From assembly GCA_022792815.1 (NCBI GenBank), contig JAAWBS010000013.1, positions 1-35,144 on the forward strand: a stretch of DNA of 35,144 nt. Reading direction: 5' to 3'. The position numbers and the translations under genes were made by a program. This stretch comes from Hungatella sp. Its GTDB lineage: Bacteria; Bacillota; Clostridia; Lachnospirales; Lachnospiraceae. Below the pieces are notes generated by a model. That model did not search any database, was not told where the DNA came from, and saw only the letters and a list, made by a program, of their open reading frames with translations. Each line of letters opens with the position of its first letter. The stretch's first letter is position 1. Shown here one piece after another: positions 17,788 to 25,675 of the stretch.

Positions 17788-17808
17788 GTCCATGCGCCTT
17801 TCTTTTTT
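17766..17808 (-). terminator. Rho-independent terminator (bidirectional)
   Basis: A perfect 15-bp stem (AAAAAGAAAGGCGCA at 17766-17780 pairing with 17793-17807) has a 12-base loop and flanking A and T runs on both sides. It would end transcription of the AraC-type gene on the minus strand. Confidence 0.85.
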
Positions 17809-17924
17809 CATTTTTCCGATCGAATCAAAACATATTTTCCTTCAAATCCAAACCCGTACTTCCGGATGCGCTCCGGGGCGATCCCCTTGACTTCCAGCGC
17901 CGCTCCGTACTGCTTTTGCTCCGT
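17808..17924 (-). pseudogene. Possible gene remnant, 38 codons
   Basis: Downstream of the AraC-type gene, in the same frame, are two TAG stops (17955-17957 and 17925-17927). After them comes an open stretch ending in TGA at 17808-17810. Its translation looks protein-like (EVKGIAPERIRKYGFGFEGK, then YVLIRSEK) with strong third-position GC use. There is no start codon or ribosome site at its beginning. It could be the tail of a deleted gene whose terminator survives. I do not recognise the family. The rest of the 17651-17954 gap holds only the terminator and promoter described separately. Confidence 0.35.
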
Positions 17925-17954
17925 CTATCCCGGCTCAGTACCCTGGTCTAACCC

Positions 17955-18833
17955 CTATTTTTCTTTTACTGCCACCCATATCTCACAGGTGTAGTCCGGG
18001 TCGCTGACCTGATCCGACGGATACACTTCCAGTTCAATCCCCTGTTCATACTCATATCTGCTGTTTTGAGGGAAGAACTCGGTGACAATCTGCTGATAGG
18101 TCCTGGTAAAAGCCTCCGGCATCGCTCCCTTACACACAAATACCGCATAGGTATGTGCCGGGATCTCCACGATCTCCAGCCCGTCCTGGGCCACCGGTCT
18201 GCCGTCATACTCCACCCCGATGCCGTAAGGAAACCTCTCTGCCTGTGTATCTGCCGAAAAGCATATGCCGAGAAGCCCCTTCAGCCTGGACTGCACGGGA
18301 AAATAACTGCAGATTTTCTGTATGGAACCGTCTTTCCCGCATTGATTCCAAAATTCGGGAATCTCCGCCGCTGCCCATTCGCTGCCAGGCTTTTCCACCA
18401 TCTTGCGTCTGCAGATCACCCGGAACGCATCTAATTTTTCAATCCTGTAGTTCATCACACTGCCTCCTGTTAAAATAAGTTTTACAGAAAGTCTGGAAAA
18501 GGATCTCACATTGCCTCCCCGCCTTGCCTCGGTAGGCGTAATCCCATGAAATCTGGAAAATGCCCGGGTAAATCCCTCCGGGGTATCATAGCCGTATCTC
18601 ATGGCGATATCTATGACTTTGTCATCCGTGCGGATCAGGTCCGACGCCGCCAGAGAAAGCCGCCGCATCCGGATATAATCCCCCAGGGAAAATCCGCATA
18701 TGATGCCAAACACCCTCTGAAAATGAAACGATGACGAACAGGCCTCCCTGGCCACAGCCTCGAAATCCACCTCTCCTGTCAAGTGGTCTTCTATAAAATC
18801 GATGGCTCTCTGAATCCCTGCGACCCATTCCAC
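17955..18833 (-). CDS. AraC-family regulator with GyrI-like effector domain
   Basis: The protein has about 292 residues. Two helix-turn-helix motifs fill residues 5-105 (EVDFEAVAREACSSSFHFQR and IDIAMRYGYDTPEGFTRAF). A GyrI-like/AraC_E_bind small-molecule domain covers about 125-290. This arrangement (AraC HTH first, effector domain second) is that of Rob/YdeE/BmrR-like drug-responsive regulators. The ATG at 18839 lies only one base after AGGAGG. A GTG two codons later (18831-18833) is seven bases away and gives MEWVAGIQRAIDFIE, the usual family start, so it is preferred. A strong terminator follows. It likely responds to a hydrophobic or cationic compound; targets are unknown. Confidence 0.88.
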   Translation of the reverse strand: MEWVAGIQRAIDFIEDHLTGEVDFEAVAREACSSSFHFQRVFGIICGFSLGDYIRMRRLSLAASDLIRTDDKVIDIAMRYGYDTPEGFTRAFSRFHGITPTEARRGGNVRSFSRLSVKLILTGGSVMNYRIEKLDAFRVICRRKMVEKPGSEWAAAEIPEFWNQCGKDGSIQKICSYFPVQSRLKGLLGICFSADTQAERFPYGIGVEYDGRPVAQDGLEIVEIPAHTYAVFVCKGAMPEAFTRTYQQIVTEFFPQNSRYEYEQGIELEVYPSDQVSDPDYTCEIWVAVKEK

Positions 18834-18883
18834 AGCCATTCCTCCTCTTCTTCCCTTTCTGTGACCTCATTCTACCAGAAGTC

Positions 18884-18940
18884 AGCCCGGTGTTCCTGAC
18901 ATTTCGTGCTCTTAGGTGTCAGCTTCCGCGCCACCGGGCT
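18884..18940 (-). other. Two-tier hairpin after the monooxygenase gene
   Basis: A 9-bp outer stem (AGCCCGGTG at 18884-18892 with 18932-18940) encloses a 6-bp inner stem (CTGACA/TGTCAG). It begins at the stop codon of the monooxygenase gene. There is no U-run after it on the minus strand, so it is either an imperfect terminator or an mRNA-stabilising end structure. The remaining bases up to the AraC-type gene hold its ribosome site only. Confidence 0.4.
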
Positions 18941-19272
18941 TATTCTTTGATAAATTGATGATCTGACTCCGGTATCCCTCCCTCATCGGACCGATACCGC
19001 TCCACCTTCATGTGGAGGTCGTATTTCAATCGAAGCTCTGTGATCTTGTCCATCATAGGAGTTGCGTGGTGGGCATCAATGGCCTCCTGGTCTCTCCAGC
19101 TGTCGATGAGAAGCACGGTCTCCGGGTCCGCCGCAGGGAAAAAATATTCATACTTAAGATTCCCATCCTCCCTGCGGATGGCCTCTGCAGTCCCGCTGCT
19201 CTCCATCTCCTCCACAAACTTTCGAGCCGCCCCGTCCTTCCCTGTGTAGTAAATATTGACTATGATGCTCAT
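18940..19272 (-). CDS. Antibiotic-biosynthesis-monooxygenase (ABM) domain protein
   Basis: The protein has 110 residues, beginning MSIIVNIYYTGKDGAARKFV. It has the ferredoxin-like ABM fold layout: the strand 'KYEYFFPAADPETVLLIDSW' near residues 44-63, and 'HATPMMDKITEL' near 73-84. Members include quinol monooxygenases such as YgiN and haem-degrading enzymes; the substrate cannot be deduced here. The start at 19270-19272 is chosen because GGAGGG lies seven bases upstream; the five-codon longer frame has none. Its start lies about 37 bases from the end of the extended frame of the phase-variable gene, on the same strand. Confidence 0.8.
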   Translation of the reverse strand: MSIIVNIYYTGKDGAARKFVEEMESSGTAEAIRREDGNLKYEYFFPAADPETVLLIDSWRDQEAIDAHHATPMMDKITELRLKYDLHMKVERYRSDEGGIPESDHQFIKE

Positions 19273-19308
19273 ATCCGTTCCCTCCAAAAATAATGAAACA
19301 ACAAAAAT

Positions 19309-20330
19309 TTACTCAACGCCATATATCAATTCTTTATAGGTAAGAAAGCAACAATCCTTGTCCTTTATTTGTTCTTTAATTTCAAAATTTGATAATTCAT
19401 TTAATACGGCAATAAATATTTTCGAATTTGGCTCAACATCATCGGGAGAAATAACAAATATGTCGTTGGGAAATTCATATATAGGCCTATTATCTATAAT
19501 TGCTTTGATATTTATATTTCTTTTAATTAAATAGCGATATAGTGGAATACCATATTCCCCCCCCCCCCAATATAAAACAACCCATCACTTTGTAAATTAA
19601 ATGCAGCTGATATTTTTTTATCAATGCCATCAATATCGTTGTATATATAATAATCCACTTCATTTATAGCGGCCATTTGCCCATATTTTTGAAAATCAAA
19701 TTTTTTGTTTGATTTAATTTTCTCTAAACTTAATAATGTCTTACAAAATTGCAATAATTCCTTTGATTGCCCAAACATATTTCTCATTTCATAGACTTTA
19801 CCGATATATTCTTTTGATGTTAATCGAAACCACTTAAGATTACTTGGGAGCGGATCCATATCGCGTAATAATATATAGACAATCGAATTCTCGGAATTGT
19901 ATCTTTTTAGTATATCTTCAATGTAATCAACATTTTTGATAATATATTTAACTTCTGTTTCCGTTCTAACTGCACGAAAAAAACAGGTAGGATTCTTTAT
20001 GCTTTCAAGAAATCGATCTGCTCTCTTTCTATATTTATTATATATATTAAGATACTCTATCTCAAAATTCTCCTTTATATCATGATTACAATAAAAATTA
20101 TATTTTGTATCTTTAAATACCAGTAAGTTGTTATCAGTAACTTCAAGATTTTCTTTTTTCATGAAATCTGTAAACTCTTTGTCTATTTGATTCAAAACAG
20201 AACTAAAATCTGAAAAATACCAATCAAAAGGACCGGAAAAACTTCTAAGCCCTAATTGGGATAATGAAGAAGCTGTTCCACAAAACCATCCTAATGAAAA
20301 ACAATTATCAAATCGCCCGATTTGTTCCAT
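19309..20330 (-). CDS. DUF1796-type putative cysteine peptidase, interrupted by a G12 tract (probable phase-variable gene)
   Basis: From the ATG at 20328-20330 the frame runs 267 residues and stops at 19527. The N-terminus (NCFSLGWFCGTASSL, then GLRSFSGPFDWYFSD) is the DUF1796 signature with its conserved Cys and PFDW. These proteins are found in surface-polysaccharide loci. At 19557-19568 there are 12 consecutive G on the coding strand, read as four Gly (255-258). With 13 or 10 G the frame continues 82 codons to a TAA at 19309-19311, adding EYGIPLYRYLIKRNINIKAI and more. The joined stretch, FYIGGG(G)EYGIPLYRYL, looks like a Rossmann-type glycine-rich loop. The present copy is therefore probably the 'off' or short form; an assembly error in the run is the main alternative. 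The gene is strongly AT-rich. Confidence 0.7.
19557..19568. repeat. Homopolymer run of 12 C (G12 on coding strand)
   Basis: Twelve identical bases in otherwise AT-rich coding sequence, located exactly at a proposed glycine-rich loop. It is a classical substrate for slipped-strand mispairing. Changing its length by +1 or -2 joins two long open frames. Confidence 0.95.
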
Positions 20331-20670
20331 TTTCCCACCCCATAAACTCTTCGCAACATAAATTTCAATTTATAATTTCCGGAGATTATGTTCTCCTCTG
20401 CAAAACAAAATGTTGAGGTATAACCCGTGCATGGCATTCAACAGTATATTCCTAAAGCCTTATGGCATAGGAAAATCAAACAGCTGATATGTTAATAAAT
20501 AATCTTTTAAATTTTCATAGAGACTTTTAGACCAAAATAATATTTGAATTATAGCATACGCTTAAGACAATCACAATAGCTAAATGCGTATATCATTTCA
20601 AATTTGTATGTAATTAGTAATATAAGCGACTCAAACTGTAGACAACATTGGTGCTGGGGATTATTCCCAT
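20331..20670 (-). promoter_or_regulatory. AT-rich leader and promoter of the DUF1796-type gene
   Basis: This is a gene-free stretch of about 340 bases. On the minus strand TTGTGA (20571-20576) and TATAAT (20548-20553) are 17 bases apart, a good sigma-A promoter about 215 bases before the gene. The long leader contains short open stretches in the gene's own frame (for example LYENLKDYLLTYQLFDFPMP then a stop) that may be remnants, but I recognise nothing in them. A GGGGTGGG lies just before the ATG at 20328-20330. Confidence 0.5.
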
Positions 20671-21268
20671 CCGAGTTTGCCACTTGCTAAATAAAACCAA
20701 ATAAAAAATTTCCCTACTTTGCAAGGTTCTCCTTGCTTTTATCATGGCCCTACCCAGATCGAAAACCAGTTCCGTCTCATGAAAAGCGATCTGGAGACCC
20801 GGCCTATTTGTAAAGACCCTGGAACACGTCACCGCACATCTTCTTATCTGTATGATCGCCCTTATCATGATGCGGATTATACAGAAACGCATCCGGTACA
20901 GAGGCGGCGTGGCCATAGACCCTGGTGTGTATTGGAGCAGCGGCCTGAACGCCCGGAGAATCCAGACCGCATTAAATAAATGGAAGGTGGACCCTCTTCC
21001 CGGAGACCTGTACCGATTCATGGATGGGGATGACCCTGATCTGAAGCCGATACTGAACGCCTTTGGAATCAGCCTGCCGGCTAAACTATACCACCGAGCC
21101 GAGCTGAGACACATCAAAACCGAAATCAAAATTTTCATGCAGGACATAAATGTAGGTATATTTTCTCAAAATTCTGTAAGTCTTATAAATACTGGATAAA
21201 TCGCATATTTACAATAGAAATGGAGTCTATCAGGACTCCATTTCTGCCTCTCAAAGTGGCAAACTCGG
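20671..21268 (+). mobile_element. Internally deleted insertion sequence (IS1634/IS4-like) with intact ends
   Basis: The 15-base sequence CCGAGTTTGCCACTT at 20671-20685 is repeated perfectly inverted at 21254-21268. Between them, on the plus strand, is only the C-terminal part of a transposase, so the roughly 600-base element has lost most of its gene. No clear target duplication is seen at the edges. It could be moved only by an intact relative elsewhere. It marks the border between the AT-rich island and the heparinase locus. Confidence 0.75.
20740..21199 (+). pseudogene. Transposase C-terminal fragment, frameshifted
   Basis: The translation from 20740 reads YHGPTQIENQFRLMKSDLE, matching the conserved 'Y-RG-WQIE--FR--KSDLEARP' block around the last acidic residue of IS1634/IS4-superfamily DDE transposases. 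Around 20808-20815 the frame shifts, and the next part continues from a different frame as VKTLEHVTAHLLICMIALIM, MRIIQKRI, ending near 21170. The first two catalytic Asp regions are missing. The gene is non-functional. A 177-codon minus-strand frame across it is a shadow. Confidence 0.75.
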
Positions 21269-21395
21269 GTTTTATCATCTATGGACGGCTTTTTCAATTT
21301 TTGTTTAGCCTTACTTTTGGAATTTCCGAAACGCATCCACGATAGACCTTTTCCTTCGATCTTTACAATAGACTCCCCAAATCTCATTGCAAAAG

Positions 21396-23651
21396 TCACA
21401 CCTCAACCCAAAATCCTTCCTCCCCCAGTCTCACCTCCATTTGTCCGCCATCCCTCCATTCCAGGGAAAGCTCCTCTTCCTTCCCTAAGGCATAAGGATA
21501 CAAAACCGCCACAATTTTGTGCTTCATCTTCTTCTCCACGGTCTCTCCGCACAGATGCCACTGTTTCCCCAGTCCCTCATATTCATCCGGATTAACGCCC
21601 TCGAACACATTCGACTGAGTAAAGTTCATCTTGGTGTTGGCAAAGATCACTTTCATACCGGCCTTTCTTCCGGTCAGCGACACACAGTCCGCGCCGATCT
21701 CAAAAGGATACAGCCCGTGAAGCATCCACTCAACCTTTCCCGCCTGTGCCAGCTCTATCTCATCGATGATAACAAAAAATCTATTTCCCACAAACAGCAC
21801 CTGCCTCTGATTCTTTAACAGATAGGGCACTGTCTTTTGAAAGGCAGGAGTGGCATCACCTATGACCGACACATAGCCTTCCTTCTCCCTGCACTCCACG
21901 ATCCTTCCATTTGCGGCAATGAGCTGGTCAAACTGGGTCTTTGCAGAACCGTTCATCTTCTCCGCTTCCGTGTTCTGGCGAAGTTTTGCAAACTGTCCTG
22001 TTCCGTCGATAAGAACCGCGTTTTTTGATTTGGTGTGCCGCCGCCACTGGGTATGCATACTGCTCCAGAATCCGATATAATATCCGGACTGAATGACAAG
22101 AGGTTCCCCGAAGGCGTGGAGGACAAAGGCATTCTGATCCCCGTGACTGTGGCTTACAGAGCCGTAAGGGCTGGCCTTAAACTGGAACGCCAGATGATTT
22201 TCCTCCTCCGCCATATGGGTATGAATGGTCACCCACCCGATATCCCGGAACCACTTTACCTTTCGTCCCTCATCCGGCGCTTTGGGCTCCACCGGCTCAT
22301 AGAGCATGTGAAAAAACAGTTCATCAAAATCAAAGTTCCACCACCCATAGTTGTAGAACAGCTTCTCGGTTCCCCTGCCCCGTTTCTTGGCCTGCTCATA
22401 ATACCAGGCATACTCCCTGCGGTTCGGCGAGGAAGTGGCCGCGCTCAAAATCCTCATGGTGTATCCCGCTTTTAACCCCGGATAATCCCCCAAGTCCGAC
22501 ATGTCCCCGAATCCCATGAATCGGGTATCCTGACAATAGGTATTTAAGATGAAATCTCCCGTATTGGTAAAAAACGGTCGTTTAAACACATCCAGTCCCG
22601 TGGCTTTTCTGATCAGGCTGATGGCCTCCGCAAAGAAGGACATGCCCGACTGCCAGTAAGTAGGGCCTTCCGCCCATCCCCCGTCCTCTCCTCCCCACGG
22701 AGAAAAGATACAGAAGAAATACTCAATGGTATAATTAAGCCATTCCTCTGCCTCCTGCTCCTCACCGAACAGGGCCAGAGCCGCAGGAACCAGAGTCATG
22801 GAAAGAGAGCGCACCCCGTGACTGTCCAGTAGCTTGATATGAATACTGATCTGATCCCTCACATAGGAAAATAATTCACGCCCTCTCAGCAAAAGAGCTT
22901 CTCTCACCTTCGCTTTTTCTTCCTGTGTAAGCTCCTCGCAGAGCCAGTCATATCCCCAGGCCAGGGCTGTCGTGACACGGAAGGCCGCCTCGTCGTTGTA
23001 GGTTCTGGCCGTGGGCCCTTCCACATCCCAGCCGGCAAGAGCCAAAAGCCACCTTTTTGCCGTCTCCAGATGTATGCTCTCCCCTGTAACCCTCCATGCG
23101 ACCGCATTGTGCTTCACCGCATAAAGGGCCTCCTGACAGTCCGTGTACATCTGCCTCCAGATGGGAATGATCCGCTTATTGCCCGGATAGGGAAGAGGTT
23201 CCGGTTTCATCTGAACATGGATCCACGGATCCACGCCGCTTTTTAAAAAGGCTTCCCACTGCTCTTTCAGATCGCCCCTGACCCGCTCCTGCAAAACCGG
23301 GATATCCTCCTGATTCAGCCAGATCCTCGGATGGGCGCCTATGCTCTCATATCTTCCTTCTCTTCCCTTCAGAGGCGTAACCGTCGCATTAGAATGGACA
23401 GAAAATGCTTTCTCCGATACCAGAATGCCTGTTTCGTCAAATACCTCATAGGTATAATCTCCCGGCTCCATGACCGACTCCGGCGTATAAAAATTGTAGG
23501 GGATATTCGAATATTCATGGCAGATTTCCCCGTTCCTTCTGACTAAAATCCTGTAGCTGTGGTCTTTCTCGTCCCTGGGCATCCAGGTAAATCTGGCCGG
23601 ATTTTCCATGCTCACGGTTCCTGCCGGTCTGTCATAGACATCATAATTCAT
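21396..23651 (-). CDS. Heparinase II/III-like polysaccharide lyase (DUF4962 type)
   Basis: The protein has 751 residues with no signal peptide, so it is probably cytoplasmic. An N-terminal beta domain (1-100) is followed by an (alpha/alpha) toroid with GAHPRIWLN, YNDEAAFRVTTALAWGYDWL and an EDGGWAEGPTYWQSG segment. A C-terminal beta-sandwich carries the family's HSHGDQNAFVLHAFGEP motif. These are features of heparinase II/III-type lyases, which cut uronic-acid-containing oligosaccharides. The start is the second ATG (23649-23651), nine bases after AGGAGG; the first ATG touches the site and is too close. It is the only intact gene of a locus whose transporter and two-component genes are decayed. 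Substrate unknown. Confidence 0.85.
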   Translation of the reverse strand: MNYDVYDRPAGTVSMENPARFTWMPRDEKDHSYRILVRRNGEICHEYSNIPYNFYTPESVMEPGDYTYEVFDETGILVSEKAFSVHSNATVTPLKGREGRYESIGAHPRIWLNQEDIPVLQERVRGDLKEQWEAFLKSGVDPWIHVQMKPEPLPYPGNKRIIPIWRQMYTDCQEALYAVKHNAVAWRVTGESIHLETAKRWLLALAGWDVEGPTARTYNDEAAFRVTTALAWGYDWLCEELTQEEKAKVREALLLRGRELFSYVRDQISIHIKLLDSHGVRSLSMTLVPAALALFGEEQEAEEWLNYTIEYFFCIFSPWGGEDGGWAEGPTYWQSGMSFFAEAISLIRKATGLDVFKRPFFTNTGDFILNTYCQDTRFMGFGDMSDLGDYPGLKAGYTMRILSAATSSPNRREYAWYYEQAKKRGRGTEKLFYNYGWWNFDFDELFFHMLYEPVEPKAPDEGRKVKWFRDIGWVTIHTHMAEEENHLAFQFKASPYGSVSHSHGDQNAFVLHAFGEPLVIQSGYYIGFWSSMHTQWRRHTKSKNAVLIDGTGQFAKLRQNTEAEKMNGSAKTQFDQLIAANGRIVECREKEGYVSVIGDATPAFQKTVPYLLKNQRQVLFVGNRFFVIIDEIELAQAGKVEWMLHGLYPFEIGADCVSLTGRKAGMKVIFANTKMNFTQSNVFEGVNPDEYEGLGKQWHLCGETVEKKMKHKIVAVLYPYALGKEEELSLEWRDGGQMEVRLGEEGFWVEV

Positions 23652-23681
23652 ATCTTTCATCCTCCTAAGTCTCTATTTTTT

Positions 23682-23740
23682 AGTCTGGCCATGGCCGGAC
23701 TGAACATTCCTTTCTGACAGCTGTGCACCACAGCTTGTGG
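23682..23740. promoter_or_regulatory. Palindromes upstream of the lyase gene
   Basis: A 20-base near-perfect dyad (AGTCTGGCCATGGCCGGACT, 23682-23701) lies about 15 bases before the ribosome site. A second dyad (CCACA-GCT-TGTGG, 23728-23740) and an ACAGCTGT are close by. They may be operator sites or mRNA hairpins. No convincing sigma-A promoter was seen here. Confidence 0.3.
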
Positions 23741-23792
23741 GAGATCTTCTCCCCATGCCTGTCCCCCCTCCCTCAACAAGATTCCTCCGGTT

Positions 23793-24836
23793 TCAGCTGT
23801 CCTTTTCGGAAGAACGGATTCTCTCATTGTCATATTCTCTTTCCGGCCCCACTCCGTTATCCTTCACGGATAAGATGAATTCCTCTCCCCTTACCCATGC
23901 CCGGATGATAAGACGGCTGTCCTCCTCAATCCCCCTCTTAAACCCGTGTTTAAACACATTCTCCACCAAGGGCTGAAGAGTCAGACGGAGCATAGGGTAT
24001 TCCAGATAGTTTTCTTCTATATCCCAGATGATATCCGCCTGCTTTAACAGCCGCAGCTCCTGAATCTCCAGATAATCCCTGACATGCCGCAGCTCATCCC
24101 TTACCTTTACTGCCTGCATGGGGCTGCAGGTGGCATAGCGGAACATCTTGCTTAACCGGTCTACAATACAGCACCTGGGACTTCTGCTCCGCCATGGCAT
24201 ATGCGTTGATGGCTCCAAGGGTATTGTACAGAAAATGGGGATTGATATGCGGTTTAATTCCTCCCCCTTAATATTCAGCACAAGAATCCCTGTGCAGTCC
24301 GTTCCTGAAAACACTCTCCTGCAAAGGGAAATCACTGTGGTTTTTCCTGAATTTTCCTTTGTCTGAAGGGTCACCAGGCCTCCTGACTTTGGCAGAATCT
24401 CTTCGTAATACTCATAGGAGGCCCCTTCCTCCATGCCAGCCGTGGAATACCAGATCCCATTAGCCCCCACAATCCTAAGATTCATGGCATAGGGGTTTTT
24501 CAGGAAAAAATCCGTTGCAATATTGCTTTCAAACCATTCCATAAAATCGACTCTCTTCAAATACTCATCCGGAGACGTCTTTAAAAACTTCTGGACATGA
24601 GGTTCTATGAGCATCCTGGTAAGAATGAAATCATAATCCTTCATGATACTGTCAATATCATTATTGATCTCACTGGAAATCCGGTTGGCCGTCTCTCCCC
24701 CCTGCTTTTCCAAAAGATAAGAAGAGTATAGATAGCTGGCTGTCCCAAGGATCACCAAAGGCACAGCCATAATCAGAATCAGCACACTTAAAAACTTGGC
24801 CAGCAGCGGCCATTTTTTCACAAGCCTATGTATCAC
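23793..24836 (-). pseudogene. YesM/LytS-type sensor histidine kinase, decayed
   Basis: An open frame of 347 codons remains but is not a working kinase. Residues 1-195 are an N-terminal membrane helix and extracellular sensor domain. After 'GILVLNIKGEELNR' the second membrane helix and HAMP are missing. The H-box (INPHFLYNTLGAINAYAMAE) is present but in another frame; its His codon is at 24235-24237. The original frame resumes at LSKMFRYATCSP, followed by N-box sequence LQPLVENVFKHGFKRG. The end breaks off just after DNGVGPE, before the last ATP-binding box. So there is an internal deletion, a second frameshift near 24180 and a C-terminal loss. The family normally pairs with the AraC-type response regulator found next to it. 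Confidence 0.85.
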
Positions 24837-25463
24837 TCCTGCCCCCTCCTTCTGTAGTCCGAGGGTATCATGCCTGTGTGCTTTTTAAATACACGGTTAA
24901 AATGGGAGACATCCTGGTATCCCGCCTCCTCCGCAATATCGGCAATGGATTTTTCTCTGTTATCAATCAGGTCTGCGGCGCGCTTCATCTTCAAACCGGT
25001 CCTGTAGGCCACAAAGGTGATCCCTTCCTCCTCCTTGAAGATCCGGCTAAAGTAGCTGAAATTGACTCCCAACTCCGCCGAAAGCGCCTCCAGCCCCAGC
25101 TTCCATCTGGGCCGTTCATCCGCTTCTTGGCCTGGGCAATCAACTTGGAACCGGGAGTCTTGTAAATCTCCCGCATCCGGCCAAACATCTTCTCGACTTA
25201 TCTGAAAAATACTGCTTTTTGGCCTCCATACTGGATTCTTCCGAGATCACATTCCTCATGCCATCCAGCTTTCCGGTAATGCGCACCACCTGCTTCTCCA
25301 ATTCAGAAACCATGTCCGCAATGAGCCTGCCGTGATTGCCCAGGGGGAATTCGGAGATCTCCTGAAAAAACTCCCTCTCGCTCTTTGCCAGGTTTTCTCT
25401 CTCATCGTTGCGGATTTGAAGGAACATGGTATCCACATAATGCTGAAACCTCTCTTGCTTCAT
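24833..25463 (-). pseudogene. YesN-type (AraC HTH) response regulator, decayed
   Basis: Three pieces lie in three different frames. The C-terminal piece (24833 to about 25110) gives LGLEALSAELGVNFSYFSRI and GYQDVSHFNRVFKKHTGMIP, a complete double AraC helix-turn-helix. The middle piece reads KLIAQAKKRMNG. The first piece, starting at the ATG at 25463, is a helical linker-like stretch (FQHYVDTMFLQIRNDERENL) that I cannot place firmly. The receiver domain is absent. The C-terminal stop overlaps the kinase remnant start. This would have controlled the neighbouring transporter and lyase. Confidence 0.75.
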
Positions 25464-25675
25464 CCATGCGGACTTAAATCCTCCAGAGGCATAAATACCC
25501 CCTCCGCCACCGCATTGGCCAGAGCCGCATCGGTGTAGGAGCTTGCCTGAACCACGTCGGGAATCTCGCCTGAGGCAAACATCAGATTCATTTTCTCCAC
25601 ATAGCCGTTCTATGGAACGATTATGATATCCAGCTTTGAATTTGTTCTTTTCTCCAGCTCCACCTGCTCTGCTGC
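25460..25675 (-). pseudogene. Extracellular solute-binding protein fragment
   Basis: Directly after the permease stop, and in the same frame, comes AEQVELEKRTNSKLDIIIVP, a TAG stop, then NGYVEKMNLMFASGEIPDVV and about 34 more residues to a TGA. This matches the N-terminal lobe of family 1 sugar-binding lipoproteins (LplA type). The signal peptide, most of the C-terminus and the second permease expected between them are gone, so a deletion has fused the two remnants. Confidence 0.75.

Noticed and set aside
17418..17951. 177-codon plus-strand frame antisense to plsC
   Set aside because: It overlaps the clear acyltransferase gene, the terminator and the promoter, and its composition is that of a shadow frame.
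16901..17954. T-box or amino-acid attenuator for pheA
   Set aside because: No T-box sequence or leader peptide rich in Phe codons was seen before plsC or pheA.
20614..21147. 177-codon minus-strand frame across the insertion-sequence remnant
   Set aside because: The plus strand carries recognisable transposase blocks in this region; the minus frame has no ribosome site and no domain-like sequence.
19273..21300. CRISPR array or toxin-antitoxin pair in the AT-rich island
   Set aside because: No regularly spaced repeats and no second small gene with a ribosome site were found; the island holds one interrupted gene.
21166..21399. 77-codon minus-strand frame between the lyase and the insertion sequence
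   Set aside because: It crosses the right inverted end of the insertion sequence, has no ribosome site and no recognisable motif; the Lys/Ser-rich part may be chance.
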